64,000 nucleotides of DNA, taken from positions 98,501 to 162,500 of the forward strand of contig JAMWET010001300.1 of NCBI GenBank assembly GCA_024036415.1, given 5' to 3'. The translations under genes were made by a program, and so were the position numbers. This stretch comes from Prochilodus magdalenae (lineage: Eukaryota; Chordata; Actinopteri; Characiformes; Prochilodontidae). The notes beneath the pieces were generated by a model that had not been told where the DNA came from, did not search any database, and was given only the letters and a program-made list of their open reading frames with translations. Positions 19,130 to 58,536 of the stretch are shown here, piece after piece (the stretch's first letter is position 1; every line of letters starts with the position of its first letter).

Positions 19130-20316
19130 GACCTTAAACAGTGCAGAGCATACAACAAAAAGCTCTTCAACAGTTAACGACACTGAAACCCATATAATCA
19201 ATACACTGGAGTTACTCTGAAGTTAACTGATTACAGCTGTTCTGGCTGCTGGCCTAAAGGGGGTGAAGGAAGGGGTTAACAGGCAATGTGATTATCCAGA
19301 TCTTGTGATCCTGACTCCAGTCATGAAAGAAGGCCTTTATGAGTTTAGAGCAGACCTTCACTGCATACCCGTCTCAGCACACCCTGCTAACTTAGCTAGC
19401 GCTGGTGAGTACGGTTTTGGGTATGAACTTGCGCCGTTATGCATGTGCTTTACTTTACTGATAAGTGCAGTTTTGTGCGTGTGCTGGTGTGATTTCCACT
19501 TCGCTCTGAATATCTAATGAGGTACTTCTTTCTCTAGTCCTCACTGTTTTCATGGTTTTGAATGTTGGTGGCTGTTTAGTGTTTTAGTAATGAAGGTAAC
19601 TTTGCACACTGAAATAGCAGGTCTGAGGCAGAAGGAGTGGTTCATTTGATAGTTGAGATATGTGATATTGATTGACTGTGCAGTTTTACATCAGGTTGTT
19701 ACATGGTCCAGATAAGACTTGAGATAAGGCCATCCGCCTCTTTTGGATACCAGTCAAGACAAGTGCAGAACTCTCCCTTTTCCTGTGATGTCAGCAACTT
19801 AAAGGATATTACATTGAGTCCAGAACTGTGTCTAAGCCATTGGTCATAGAAAACTCTATCAAGAGATTTACGCTTTAAGTACATCTCCATGACCATGACT
19901 GGTGACCAGTAGTCTAAGCTCTCTGTGTATATGTGACCACATGCTTTTTTTTTTTTTTTTCTGAGAGAATCTTTTTATTGTCTGTTTTACTTTGACCCTG
20001 AACAACATTGGGGAGAATTTATTTTTTTGCATAATTTCTATTGTAAAGTAAAAAAAAAGAAATAATTTACATACAAATACATACACACCTATATGCAAAA
20101 TAAATATAAGTGTGACCACGTTCTTTCAGATATGTGTTTACACAACTGCATATTTTTTATTGTCTTCTTTTACCCGGAACAAGGGCTGCACAAAATGGCA
20201 TTCCAGTATTGCAGTAATGAAACATTGATAACAGTTATGGACTGCAGAAGGTAGAACCTTTGCCTGTTTTATAGGGTGTATATAGCCTGGTCTGGTGGTG
20301 GTCCCTATATGTGCTG
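19130..20316. other. Flank upstream of LRMDA-like gene
   Basis: No clear gene. A plus-strand open frame at 19263-19517 passes a good donor-like GGTGAGT near 19403 and might be a leader exon of the downstream gene, but I do not recognise its peptide. No other feature was identified. Confidence 0.3.
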
Positions 20317-20343
20317 ATGCCGTGGTGGTGGGGAGCTGAACAC

Positions 20344-24465
<4,122 letters not shown>

Positions 24466-25974
24466 GGTCCAAAGGCTAATCGTTTCATCAGACACTCAGG
24501 CTGCATGCCTAACCAACCCTGCACTCCCTAAATCTCAGAACACTCCGACCACTCATTCCAGGCCTCTATAAGCTTTAAGTGAACTAGTACATGATTGTGT
24601 TTACAAGGTGATTAGAACTCACCTAAAGGGCCCATCTGCTGACTGGTCTGTGTCGTTTCCCCTGAGGTTAGCTTATGATGCATATGTGGAGGTTTTATGT
24701 ACCAAAATACCTCTTTTAAAAGCTATGTTGTTACTGTTTCTTTAAGACTGGTATATGTAAATGAGCTCTCTCTGATTGGGTATTATGTCTCATTCAAAAA
24801 TCAGCCCAGCCTGTAACACTCCTTATAACCTCAGGGTGCCACAAAATGGTAAATCATTCTCCAGTGTGTACGCAGAATGTACTTTGGTCGGGGTGAAAAA
24901 TGCCCGGATGCGGGTTTTATGAACCTATTTCAACCTATTTCAATAAACAAGCTGATCTCTGGAGAGACCACACATGTCACACAGCAGCTCATGTAGAAAC
25001 AAGCACAGGCAGACTGAACCTCACAATGAAATGAACCTCTGTCTAATAAGCTGGTCCTTCTACTATGCAGTTTTCTATGCTAATGTTAGTTACTTGAGGC
25101 TTGCTGGTAGTTTATGTAATCTGTACTAGCTACTTGCTGTCGATATCAACACACAGTAAATTAAAGCTGTTACTCACCAGTTTAAGAGGATCTGCTTCAA
25201 CCTGCAAACAGTGGGTAAAATCACTTTATGGGTTACTGTTGGGTTGTGATGCTAATAAAGGGAGAACTGCTCCTCTTTTTAGTCTCTTCAGTGTTAAATG
25301 CCAAGCAAAGCTACTTGATATGGTCAGAGGTCTGAGAAATTGTGTGAGCAAACTGACAACATTGACTTAAAGTTGTCCAAGATTGTCTCATAAGCATAAG
25401 ATGATGTTGGCTCCCTATGCATCAGCTTGTTTCGCAGATTCCTAAACTCTCCTTATTCAACTTTGACATTGTAAATCCTGCCCACCTACCCTGGCAATTT
25501 ACAGATAAGGTTAATCAGGGGTGCTTGAGCAGGTAAACTACCAGACTGTGCCCCGACTGATGTGCACCTCTGATGTCAATACAGTTTTCCAGTCTATGGC
25601 GCTTTTAATAAGGGCAGCTCTAGGCTAAATAGGCAGGAATGAAATGTCGATATATGAATTGTGTGTACTGGGGTGAATGTTACCTTTTCAGACTTTAACA
25701 AGCATAATGTTTACATATTACAGCAAACACTTTTATTTAAATAAAAGAAAGGAAATGTGTTTTTCCATGATATGGGCCACGATAAATGCATGATAACCAC
25801 TGGATAAAAAAATGGTTGGATGTACTTTATTTTCTTTGTCCCACTAAATACAATAAACATTATAAACATGTCAACATGTCTACCTGTTTTGTTCTAAAGC
25901 AGTGGTCATCAGTCCTCTTCATGGGAAACTACTTTCCCATGATCCCTTTATATATATTATATCCTATATATATA

Positions 25975-26045
<71 letters not shown>

Positions 26046-26850
26046 TTATAGTCCTTCATTGTATTTATATGTAGTATCTTTCTGGACATCCCTATTGGCG
26101 CCCAGGTGTACATGTGCCACATTTATACTTGAGTAAATTATGCTTTCCAAAGGGGTCATCAGATTTAAAATAAGGTTTACAGATGAGAGCCAGCCAGTGA
26201 CTGAAGCAGGTGTGGATGATTGTGTTTGGATCTGCAGGAAGGCCACAGATGGCCACACACTTTAATAAAGATTCTGGAGGCCCCTGCTTCTCTGATTGTG
26301 TGGAGAACATTGACATTGATTATAGTGCACAGCAGTCTCTGGTGTTGCAGCATTTGCACATGGTGTAACACTGTACTCCTGAAACTACAGCCAGAGCAGT
26401 GAGTTCATACGGGCATGTTGTGCAATAGTCTAACACTGTTCATTGGCTCCTCATAACCCACCCCAGAAGTGGACCTAAATTTTAACCACGGGTTTATTCT
26501 ATTTATATGGTATTTCAATATCATAATACACATTTAAAGTAATAAAAGATGCGAAAATAGATTCAAATAGGGCTAAAACTTAATTACTCCGACCTCTGCT
26601 ATCATGGCTTGTTATAAAGAGCTGATTCATTACCGTATAATGTGTTGTATAAACTGTATGATAATAAAATAACAGCAAACATCGTGATATTGCTTCGTAT
26701 CCGATTTTAAAAGGCGCGTGTAAACGAATGATACTTGTAGCATATCTGCAAACGTGTAAACAACAGTCGATTTATGGTCGGACAATGAATTAAATTAAAC
26801 CGAGTGTATGAGCCGCGGTGTTTTTGTCTGCTGCTGTATTATGTATTTTA
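24466..26850. other. Intergenic flank between LRMDA-like gene and aco1
   Basis: No gene recognised. The stretch holds repeat-like sequence (near 24620-25000, with AAAGGGCCCAT similar to the ATGGGCCCTTT at about 45077) and a TA microsatellite at 25977-26042. Short open frames at 26046-26402 lack recognisable motifs. Confidence 0.35.
25977..26042. repeat. (TA)n microsatellite
   Basis: About 33 TA units with small interruptions at the left (tatatctata). The alternating Y-I peptide in this region is an artefact. Confidence 0.9.
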
Positions 26851-26859
26851 CGGTAGTAC

Positions 26860-26929
26860 CTTTCACACTGCTGCCTGGCTGGCTCTTTAGGGAGCAATAC
26901 ACAATTCCAGGATTTGGGAAGTGTGAGAG
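26860..26929 (+). other. aco1: Candidate aco1 leader exon
   Basis: A consensus donor GAGAG|GTAAGT lies at 26929/26930, about 2.9 kb before the acceptor of the first coding exon (29861-29866). The coding exon begins 12 bases ahead of its ATG, so at least one noncoding exon must exist upstream. This is the best donor seen, but other choices in 26600-29800 are possible; the left limit is arbitrary. Confidence 0.3.
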
Positions 26930-27504
26930 GTAAGTCCTGTGAAATAGAGTACGCCTGACTTGCATGGAGCTTGGAAAGCATGCGGTATGGATGTCCATAT
27001 TGTTTATGTAACTGGCTTCTTTGCTTGTTATGTGTAGCAGAAGCTAGCACAGCTAATAAGAGGCTAACTTAGCTAACGTTAGCCAGACAGGCCGGTAACC
27101 GACACACTGACAGCTCGCAAGGTCGAGTCTGTGGTTGCAGCACAGAAAGCTCTCTCTCTCCAGGTCACGTTAATGTGTTGTTTATGAAGCTAATTTTAGA
27201 AATTTGCGACGCGAAGTGCAGACTGAGTTAATGTCAGTCATTTAACTAACTAGCTCCTGAAAGAGTCTCTCAGTGTTTGGGTGCTAACGAGCGAGCTAAC
27301 TGAGTAAGCTGTGAGTAAACTTAAGTTAACATGGTTAGCTAGCAAGACAGCAAACTGGTAGACCCGTCCGGTTTAAGAAACTTTATGTATGTATTTGAAA
27401 GGACATGAGCACGATGTCGAGTGATTATGTGATCTGTCATGCTGATATATATGCAGTTCTATTGATTCAGAGGTGAACCTGGGCAGCTGTGTGAGTGTAG
27501 TTGA

Positions 27505-27546
27505 AGCAGCAGCAGCAGCAGTAGTAGTAGTAGCAGTAGTAGTAGT
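27505..27546. repeat. (CAG)n/(TAG)n trinucleotide repeat
   Basis: Four to five GCA units pass into GTA units. Simple repeat. Confidence 0.8.
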
Positions 27547-28212
27547 GCTGTTTGGACCACCACAACCAACTTTCAGAAGGTAGATATGAGTAATATGGCT
27601 GATCCCAGATCTAAAATGGTTATAGCCTCAACAAACGGACCCTAGATCAGCATTCAACCTCCTGATCTAGACAGAGATGTGTGTTTAGCAGCTTAATGCA
27701 CTTTAGGTGGACTAAACTGAAGTTCTCCCTTTTTAGTAATATGGCTGTAAGGTATATTTGATCTGTTTTAGACTAGTGTGCGTACATTAATACTTTATGC
27801 AACTGTCTTCTTTTTCTGTAATGAGATGTGAGAAGCTGGCAACTTCTTACAGTTGACCTCATCTTCACCCATTTGCATCATCTACTGTATGTCTTAAAAG
27901 CAGGAAACCACTCTCTGAGTTCTGGGGTTGGCCTGCAGGGGTGAAGTGGATAACCCTGCTTGGCTGGTTTTTCTTTTTGGTTGGTGGGTTTTCTCTGCAA
28001 AAACGTATATCTTTTTGCTGCACAATGTGTAGGGCATGTTAACAATACCTCTTGGTTGATTGCTTGTATTCTGTAAGAATGAACTGATTTAAGGCACGTA
28101 GCCAATGAGGTAATGCTTCCTAAACATCACCATCAGAATTTACTGTGCAGTTTGTTAGTAGTTTTGTTTGTGAATAAAGAAGGATCACAGCCTGTGGATA
28201 TGATGACTTACT

Positions 28213-28390
28213 TGACCCTTAACCCGCAACCAATGGGAAACACAGGCAACAGCTCGGTGCTCCAGTGGGACTGTGTAGATTACATTAAATAAGCGTGTGT
28301 AAAGTGTTTTATCCAAAGTAGCTAAAATAACACTAAAATAATAAAATAAATAAAAAATCAGGCATGAGATTGTTGGTAATATTCTTGCAG
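28213..28390. repeat. Dispersed repeat, 'ACAGCTCGGTGC' family, copy 2
   Basis: Matches copy 1 over the 'cccttaaccc' head, ACAGCTCGGTGCTCCAG, ACATTAAATAAGC and CCAAAGTAGCTAAAATAACA. A short third copy (CAACAGCTCGGTGCTCCATG) lies at 31446-31465 in aco1 intron 2. Confidence 0.7.
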
Positions 28391-28967
28391 CACCAGCCCA
28401 AAAGAAATTGTATGGAGTTCCTGTGTTTAATAAATTATCAGCTTATCTGAATATAAAGTATTGAATAGGTTGAAAATGATCATATGGCAAACTGACCCAG
28501 CTATTAGTAAACATTTTGTCACAGAGCCCCTGGCACCATTGTGAGAACCGTCAGCTCTAGGACCTCTTTTTGTGACTGATCGTCCACACAGCCGGTTGTA
28601 ACAGTAGATAGCTGTTATCTAGAGATGCACTGCTGTAGAAATTGTGCGGAAGTCTTGAACACCTAAGCACATTGTTTAAAACTATTTCTCTCTGTTGTTG
28701 CTGTTGAGAGAAATAGCTTGTGTATCTGAAAAGTTCCATTTATCGTTTCAGCCTTTAGCCTTATAGTCTGATGGCAGTAAGTGCAATGGACTACAACTTT
28801 TTTGCTGCTTCATAAAAAAAATACTCTCTCATTTTCCACAAGTAGAGTAAAAAAGTTTAAACAGTCTTGGATGCATAAAGACGAGTTGCCACAGCACATA
28901 CCTGCTTTTGTGTTTGGTTAACACATGTTTAGTAATGGATGGTTCATTAAATTGGAAAAAAAAGGTT

Positions 28968-28970
28968 TAC

Positions 28971-29007
<37 letters not shown>
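28968..29007. repeat. (TTA)n trinucleotide repeat
   Basis: About 12 TTA units ending in ACTACTA. It lies in the inferred aco1 leader intron. Confidence 0.9.
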
Positions 29008-29878
29008 TACTATCTGTCTAGGTGCAGCTATTTGCACAATTACCCCGTCTTTATAGAAATGTGTAAGTCAAGTCATATAAGTGAAATGTTTTTTTCCAAT
29101 ATTGTGCAGCAATAGATACATGTGCAGTAAAGTACAATAGCATGCCTTAACATTCTGCTCAATAAGTAGGTGTTCATATATTAGTTTGAAATGTTAGTCA
29201 AATCTAAATGTGTTTGAAATGATTCAGACACAAAGATGACGTGTTCTTACTCGTATCTGTTGCTGACTGTACTTGTATTCCAAATAAGCCTTTTATTGCA
29301 CATGCAAACCCAAACACCGCAATCCTACATCAGTAAGTACCAATCCATGCTGAGGGGCACGTTTACACTTCTTGGTTTGAGGGCCTAACTCCATGATTCA
29401 GTTTATCGTCTCCAGATCGGCCAGACATGAAGGTTTAGATGTAAACTTTAGATTTAAACACGCAGTCTTGTCTCTACATAAACTAGTGGGAGGGGATGAA
29501 CTTCACACTTTTCTCTGTCTCTCTCTCTCTTTCTTTTACTCAATGATGGTGGCCTGTTCTATCTCACATGGTGTAATCCTAGTTGTCACGTACCAACCCC
29601 TGGCATTTGGCAGAGGATCAAGCCTTTGGTGATAAATAGGGGCAAAAAAGAAGCTAAAATGATCATTTACAGAGAGACGTCTGAGTGCACCGGTTGGATA
29701 TTTAGGTGGGCTATTGTAGCTAGCACATTTAGAGCAGGACTTCAGTCGTTGTAATTTGGTTATGTAGACAGATTTCTAATTTAGTTTTTGGTGGTTTTAT
29801 ATGGATAAGTTAATTTTCAGCTCTTTTCTGTTCCAATACAAACTGTATCATGTTTTTATTCTGCAGATAACTTCAGCT

Positions 29879-42398
<12,520 letters not shown>

Positions 42399-43453
42399 AA
42401 AACCTCGTTTCCCTACAATGGAACTGGCAAGCTTCAAGTATCAATCTCTCGTCCACAGACTGAATTAACTTCATCTTTCTTCTTTCTTTTCTTTTGGAAC
42501 AGCGAATTTATATTCTTTTGCATCATTTGACTGTTTTTGTGTTGGTCAGTTTTGTGTTTGTCTTCATACAATAATAATAATAACAACAATAATAATAATT
42601 TACAAATTGACTATAACAGACACTGTACAAATACTGTACAATGTTTTTGGATCAGGTGGAATGGTAGTAATGTTGATGAGACTACTTATCGGCTGAATCT
42701 TGTAAGAACGCAATGAGACTCAGAACAACACACTGATTAACAGACAAGGGCTTAAAGCTTGTGGGTTTAGCGATAGCAAGCAGGGCCCATAATCCAAAGA
42801 ACCTAATAAGGTTAGTTATTGAGCACCAGTATGGTTAACATGGCTATAAAGCTTGAGCCTGAGATTTAGAGAATCATTAGATTCCATTACTATAGGGACA
42901 GATCAGGGTGCGTTCACATCCACTAATAGATTCTAGCTCTACCTCAGTGTCGCCAAATGTACAACATTCAACTTCTCTATTTCAATGTCATATGTATTAA
43001 TTTCACTATAAACATGGTGTTTATCATTACTGAAATAAATTATATTTTACATGGCAAAAAATTCCTGACAAACTGATAAAGATGTTTATCCAATGCAGCT
43101 GAATGTCGCTGTTGTGAAGATGTTTGTTTTGTCCATCCAAAGTAACAATGAAGTTTTGGTACTTGCCATATACTACTACTACTACTACTACTATGCTCTT
43201 TTCTCTTCACAGTTGATTATCTTTCAATATTTAAGTTTTCTCTGCCAGTGAATTAATTTTGTACAAAATGGCAGTAATATTAGTAGTATTTACTGTTAAT
43301 TTGCAACTAAGACAACTAAGACTGAAATGCTGTTTAGATTTTTTGGATGAGTATCTAGTCCACTGTATTCTGTAGCAGAAATCAGTCATTGTAATTGAAA
43401 TGCATAAATTTATGAAAGTGCCTACTGTGTCTATTTCTGCACTTAGACATTCC

Positions 43454-43458
<5 letters not shown>

Positions 43459-43499
<41 letters not shown>
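43459..43499. repeat. (TA)n microsatellite
   Basis: About 20 TA units. Located in the presumed aco1 3'UTR. Confidence 0.95.
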
Positions 43500-43502
<3 letters not shown>

Positions 43503-43805
43503 TTTTTTTTTTCTATTCCGTCTGTTGTTGATTAATCTGTTGTGAGCCATTCCTGTACTGCTTTTTTTCTGTAGTTAAATTACATTTGTGCTCATGGCAT
43601 AAAACTCTGAGCCATACGTTTTACAACATCACTGTTTAGGTTAGCGACATGAAGTTACCAGCGACCTAAATGTTTCAGTGATGGTTTTTTTTAAATACCA
43701 AGTCCTTCCGTTGATAACCACAGCTGTCATGCCTGCCGTAACTGTCTGCCCTTCTGTTTTCATGATCATGCGGTAAAATCGGTTATCCGTTTTGAACTTT
43801 AGTCA

Positions 43806-43811
43806 AATAAA
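43806..43811 (+). terminator. aco1: Possible aco1 poly(A) signal
   Basis: AATAAA about 1.4 kb after the aco1 stop, followed by a T/G-rich tract (GATCTGTGTTTGA). No earlier clean AATAAA in suitable context stood out, apart from one at about 43034 lying in A/T-rich sequence. Confidence 0.4.
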
Positions 43812-44060
43812 TCTGACGAACTCTGATCTGTGTTTGACTAATACTAAACATTTTTATTAAAGATTCTACATTATCCTTCTACGTGTGTTATTTTTTTCTG
43901 TTTGAGCTACCGTTTGAACTTCAGACTTGTATGGTTTTATGTACTGAACATGGCCACAATTAATTGTACATGACCATTTTTCAGCCTGTCTTTATCCGTT
44001 AGAATGAAGCAGGGTGTTTTTGTTACCGAGTCTTTAAGACTGATCTATAAATTATACATC

Positions 44061-44782
44061 CATCAACCATAACTTTAAAACCACCTTCATGTATCTACAC
44101 TCACTATTTTTATCAGCGTCACTGACCATATAGGAGCACTCGTTGTAGTTCTACAGTTACAGACTGTGGTCCATCTGTTTGTCTGCATACTTTATTACCC
44201 TGTTCCTCAATGGTCGGAACCACCACAGAGCAGGTGTCGTGTGGGTGGTGGATCATTCTCACCACTGAAGTGACTATGACCTTGTGGTGGTGCGTTAGTG
44301 TGTGTGGTGCTGGTGTGAGTGTATAAGAAACAGCAGTGCTGCTGGAGCGTTCAAATCCTGTATCCACTCTATTAGACACTCCTACCTTGTTGGGCCACCT
44401 TGTAGACCATCCTGTAGTCCTTCATCAGTGGTCACAGTATGCTGCCCACACTGGATAGTTCTGGTTGGTGGACTATTCTCAGCAGGGGCACTGAGGTCAC
44501 TATAAACTCCAGCAGCACTGCTTTCTGTGATCCACTCACATCAACATGTCATTGTCACCGCAGTGCTGAGAATGATCCACCGCCCAAATAATTATTGTTC
44601 TGTGGTGGTCCTGTAGGTCCTGAGCTTAACTAAGGTGATAGAGATGGAGGTATGGGTAAAGAGTATTCAGAGAATCAGTTGAGGTACGGTTGTTGTAATT
44701 GTAGAACTATAAGGTGCACCCATCTGGTAAGTGGATAAAGAGTGTAGAGACATTGAGATGGTTTTAATGTCATGACTGATTG
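44061..44782. mobile_element. Palindromic repeat family, copy C (most complete)
   Basis: About 720 bases whose two halves are imperfect reverse complements. Ends: CATCAACCATAACTTTAAAA (left) and GGTTTTAATGTCATGACTG (right). Inner pairs: TGGATCATTCTCACCACTG with GCAGTGCTGAGAATGATCCA, and CAGCAGTGCTGCTGGAG with CTCCAGCAGCACTGC. There is no coding frame, so this is a non-autonomous foldback element. It lies between aco1 and sepsecs. Confidence 0.8.
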
Positions 44783-45092
44783 GTGCAAATGAGCTCTGCT
44801 CTGATTGGCTGTCCTCTATTGTGCTTCACTTAGAAGAACCCTCAGAACCAACACATTGCTTAGAATGTTTGTATGAGTGGATAGAGCTAAACTGCTATAG
44901 GCTGAATAGGTGGAAATATGTAAATAAGATAATTCTTGTGATGTTACAGAAACACTGGATTTAAATTAAGTTGTTTTTGCAGAATATTTTCCAAATATAG
45001 TCCATATGTGGACATGGGGAGTGAGTGATACATTTTGAGTGTATCTTTATTTCAAAATCTGTTTTCCATAATATGGGCCCTTTAATTTTGTC
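44783..45092. repeat. Repeat-like segment ending ATGGGCCCTTTAA
   Basis: Starts with AAATGAGCTCTGCTCTGATTGG, a head also seen near 24760 (AATGAGCTCTCTCTGATTGG), and ends ATGGGCCCTTTAA, whose reverse complement opens similar sequence at about 24628. Probably one dispersed element family with a poor copy here. Confidence 0.45.
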
Positions 45093-45439
45093 CACTTAGT
45101 TTAATGTTCTAGGGAAGGTTCCACCTTCTTAAAGTGTTATTAGATTGATAGAACACTGCCTGCTTGAGCAATACTACTGCTCTAGTGTGTATTTTTAGAG
45201 AGGTAGTTATTTACTGAACCTTAGTCGATGCATTGTTGTTGTTGACAACACATTTCGTTATTTAATCACAAATCAGACATTTTGGAGACAATTTACAAGC
45301 ACATTATAATAAGAAGTGAGTTTGTCCATACAGAAACGCCAAAGATTAAACCGTTTAAAAATATACACATAAACTAAAATATACATTAAACTGTGCCGAG
45401 ACCAGCGAGTAGGACTTTTATTTTGAAACAACGGGGGAT

Positions 45440-45794
45440 GTTGATGGGCGGAGTAAACACGGAAGTACGCCTGCTATGTGAACAGATCATGCTGACTGGT
45501 AAATTTGGAAAATGATTAACGTACAACGTTAGAGTTTCATTAGTTAAATAAGAGTTTCGTAAGACCGTTCACCAGAAGAAAAAAATTCTGCTTCGGCTCG
45601 GAGAAATGAAAATCTAGAGCAGCAGCAGTAACTGTCCGCACACCATTCAGTTCTGACTGTAGTTTAGCTGTCATAGCGTTACAGGGTATCAGAGAAAGGA
45701 CATATAGCCCTGCGGTGACAGATTCACTCGTATATGCGTACTTAGGAAAACCTACAGGGGTTAAACTCGTGGAGCAGCAGCTGTACTCTCCGGG
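45440..45794 (+). promoter_or_regulatory. sepsecs: sepsecs promoter and 5'UTR
   Basis: A GC box (GGGCGG, 45446-45451) and an ETS-type CGGAAGT (45460-45466) stand close together about 330 bases upstream of the start codon, the usual makeup of a TATA-less housekeeping promoter. The start site is probably in 45470-45600. Confidence 0.45.
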
Positions 45795-55583
<9,789 letters not shown>

Positions 55584-55638
55584 ATCAAATGCTAGCTTAA
55601 AATAGATGCTCTGTGGTTTTCTCCTGTGGACAGAAGAG

Positions 55639-55644
55639 AATAAA
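55639..55644 (+). terminator. sepsecs: Possible sepsecs poly(A) signal, proximal
   Basis: AATAAA 56 bases after the stop codon. A second AATAAA at 56037-56042 gives a 3'UTR of about 450 bases and is followed by more T/G-rich sequence. Either or both could be used. Confidence 0.4.
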
Positions 55645-56044
55645 GGACTGTAACCTTTTCTGCTGGAGCAGTGGCTTTAGAAGGACTGCTGAATTTTTAG
55701 TTATAGATTGACAAGCCTAAAAGTAAGAGTTGTGTTTATGTAGAGTATTTGTTTGAAGCTGCCTGCTCTGGAAAGAAATGTTGTATCTTTTCAACCTCAA
55801 AAATCTAAGTAACTCGCTTGACCTGTAGTGTAAAAGTCAGTGAATCTTCAGTAATAAGTTTTTGGAACTTTTTGGTTGCATATTTTTGTATGAACACTAG
55901 ATCATTTAATTCCTTTTGTCTTGGCCTTGTTGCTGTTATAATTTGGAAAGTCATTCTTTGGGCTGAAACTGTGCTCAAAAGCAGCAGCTCTTTAATTAGG
56001 ACATTTTTGCAAGTCCATAAACAAGCTATAAACTCCAATAAATG

Positions 56045-57700
56045 ATCATCTTTACACCAAAGTCTTTTGGGGCATATGACTTTCCCCTCCTTTAGATATC
56101 AAATACCGCACAATGCCGGCGTCTAATGGAGAGTGTTTGCCCATTGCAGTTGAATTTACGACCAGATTATTCCCTTTTCAGACCGTGCAGCCTTATGTTG
56201 TAATGTTATAGCAGATTCAGTAACATTTTAGCTTGAGCTAATTCCTGTGCAATACATCATCCTTATTGCTGGTGAAACTGATCTGCAGCCTGGCTAATAC
56301 ATCCCAGTGGTATTACTGATCCGCATCTGCAGTGGATGAAATACCAAAGGAGTGCTAGAAGTGGAATGTGGGCTCCCTAGGTTTTTGGATCAATAGCACT
56401 GCATAGTAAAGCAGTATGCTAGAGCAGAGCCCGAAGAGAGGGCCATATTAAACAGGCACTGTAAAGCCTATACGGAAAGAAGAAGAGGTTGGATAGACTG
56501 TACAGGATGTAGGCACACAGGATTGCAGCACACAAAGAAGTTTTTTGCGCATGCTTGTAAACTTATAGTCATTTAAAACTTAGTTTCAAATAGCAGATCT
56601 AACCAAACATTAAAGCATTCTGTAAAGCTTATTCAACCATGTGACACTTGGTACCATTACTAGTCAAGTCAAGTAATATTCAAGGGGCTCCCTGTCAGAG
56701 CTCCTGAGCTGCTGTGTCTTTAAGTTTCACCGCCCGGTGAGCCCAGTGTGCTCTGATTGGTCATTGCACACAGAGCAGCCAGAGCGGCACACCTGCTACA
56801 CGTTCTGCCCCCACACTGCTGTGGGTATTCCTACAGTGGTGTCAGTTGGCTGTATCAATTCGATCCTGAGAGTCAGGTAAAACAAGTTGTAGACCTTTCT
56901 TCTCTGTGCTTTCTGTGTGCTGTACAAGGGCAAATCAAGCTTGCAGGTAGGCGGGCAGTAAGGAATGTGTTACGAGATGATGTCACCTTGTAACAAAGAA
57001 AGGGCTTGGACTCCAGCACGTCTTTTCAGACAGCTGAGAAATGTGTTTTTGTAGGAGAGAGATTTTTGTTGTGGCATGAACTTTGGGCTTTAACTTGGCA
57101 GACCGTTTACAAAATGTTACTTAAACTAAAGAAATACAGAAATGGGTCCTCCTTTACACAACCTGTTATAGAAACTACAAACTAGTCTTTCCTCAGCCCT
57201 ATAAGACTTCCCTTTTCTACAGAATCAGTCTGATTGAATAGGGAAGTTTAGTAGACGTGAATGGAATGCCCAGAGTTCATGGTGGGTTCACTGACTTCAG
57301 TTGTATACTGTAATTGTTAGGTTACAAATGAATCCCTGATTTTTATAATATTAGTTTTAGCTCTAGGTAGAACTAATCATACGTACTGACAGTAAACTAG
57401 TGACATTAAAGCATAGCCGGGTTGATGTTGCACTAAATTAAAAACACTTCCAAGTGTAGAGAGTAATGTTTCTTATTTGCTGGTTAGATTGAATGTATCT
57501 GTCCTTGAGTCAGAGGTGTTGAATCAGCACTACTACCACTTTCTAATGCTTGTGCAGTACAGCAACATTTATATTAATAATTCACAGAAAATCAGCCGCT
57601 ACTGTTCTCCGGAAAATGTTCCACACTTTATGTCACTTTTCACCATCTCTCTCACTTCCTCTCTTCCTCTTGCTCCCTCTCCCTCTTCTTCTCCCTCTGT
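56045..57700. other. Intergenic between sepsecs and lgi2, left part
   Basis: No gene. It holds the second copy of the 7555-8038 element (below) and unassigned A/T-rich sequence. Confidence 0.4.
56690..57140. mobile_element. Non-autonomous element, inverted copy of 7555-8038
   Basis: AGATGATGTCACCTTGTAAC (near 56978) and a following CAGCTGAGAAATGTG match, in reverse complement, the segment about 7690-7775. Ends could not be pinned down. The two copies are 49 kb apart in opposite orientation. Confidence 0.6.
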
Positions 57701-57721
57701 CGTTTCCTCTCTCCCCCCCTA

Positions 57722-58130
57722 TTAGCAGGGGATTTTAACTGCACTCTTGAACACTTGCTCTACAGAACCATAAAGAGCAACATCCTCGCTCGACTGATAC
57801 TCTCAGAGCTGTCCTTAACTACCATCATCTGGGTGAGGTAGGGAGTCAGTGTACATGGATGAAAACCAATCCCAACATGATATCAGAAACCTGATTTGAC
57901 AGAGCTCATGTACAGAAGTGAACCAGCGGCTGCTTTTCCACAGCTGTATGGCCTCCATTCCTGACCATCACTACATCTCTGTGTCCATCACTTGTACACC
58001 GACCACAGGCCGACAGTCATATAGGCATCTCAGTACCAGATTAGTACAGGACCATGACTTTGTGCCCATACCTGGGAAAAAAGAGAAAGACTTTAGTCCC
58101 TTTGTGAATTGTGGGATTTTGAGAGATCTA
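57722..58130 (+). mobile_element. Non-LTR retrotransposon fragment, Tx1/L1-like endonuclease
   Basis: Plus-strand translation gives AGDFNCTLEHLLYR then, after frame shifts, PDHHYISVSIT and YRHLSTRLVQDHDF. GDFN and DHH are catalytic motifs of the AP-type endonuclease of LINEs, and the third block resembles the linker seen in Tx1-like elements. Stops and frame shifts show a dead 5' part of an ORF2. The reverse transcriptase is missing. Confidence 0.75.
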
Positions 58131-58355
58131 TTTCTCTATGTCTCTCTCTTTCTTACTCTTTCTATCTTTCTCTCCCCCTCTCTCGCTCTCTTTTTCTTTT
58201 CTCAGTGTTTCTTTTTTGTCTCCATCATCTCTTTCTTACTAATCTCCCTTTTTTTCTTTTATCTTCCTGTCTCTTGTTTCACTTTTTCCCTTTTAAACTC
58301 TTCATTTCTTACTATCTCTCTCTCTTTATCTTCTCATTCTTTTTACTCTGTCACC

Positions 58356-58410
<55 letters not shown>

Positions 58411-58481
58411 TTCACTCTCATTTTTTTAGTTCTACTTCTGCTGACTGTTTCTACTATGCCAGTATTATTTTACTTCCTACT

Positions 58482-58536
<55 letters not shown>

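Larger units (their letters stand above)
42399..44060. other. aco1 3'UTR and flank
   Basis: The sequence after the aco1 stop has no gene. It holds short AAT and TAC microsatellites (42571-42599, 43172-43194), a TA run at 43459-43499, and an AATAAA at 43806-43811 that may be the aco1 poly(A) signal, giving a 3'UTR of about 1.4 kb. Confidence 0.4.

Noticed and set aside
26046..26402. Several overlapping 60-74 codon frames
   Set aside because: I found no conserved motif, splice pattern or repeat identity that supports a gene; they could be chance.
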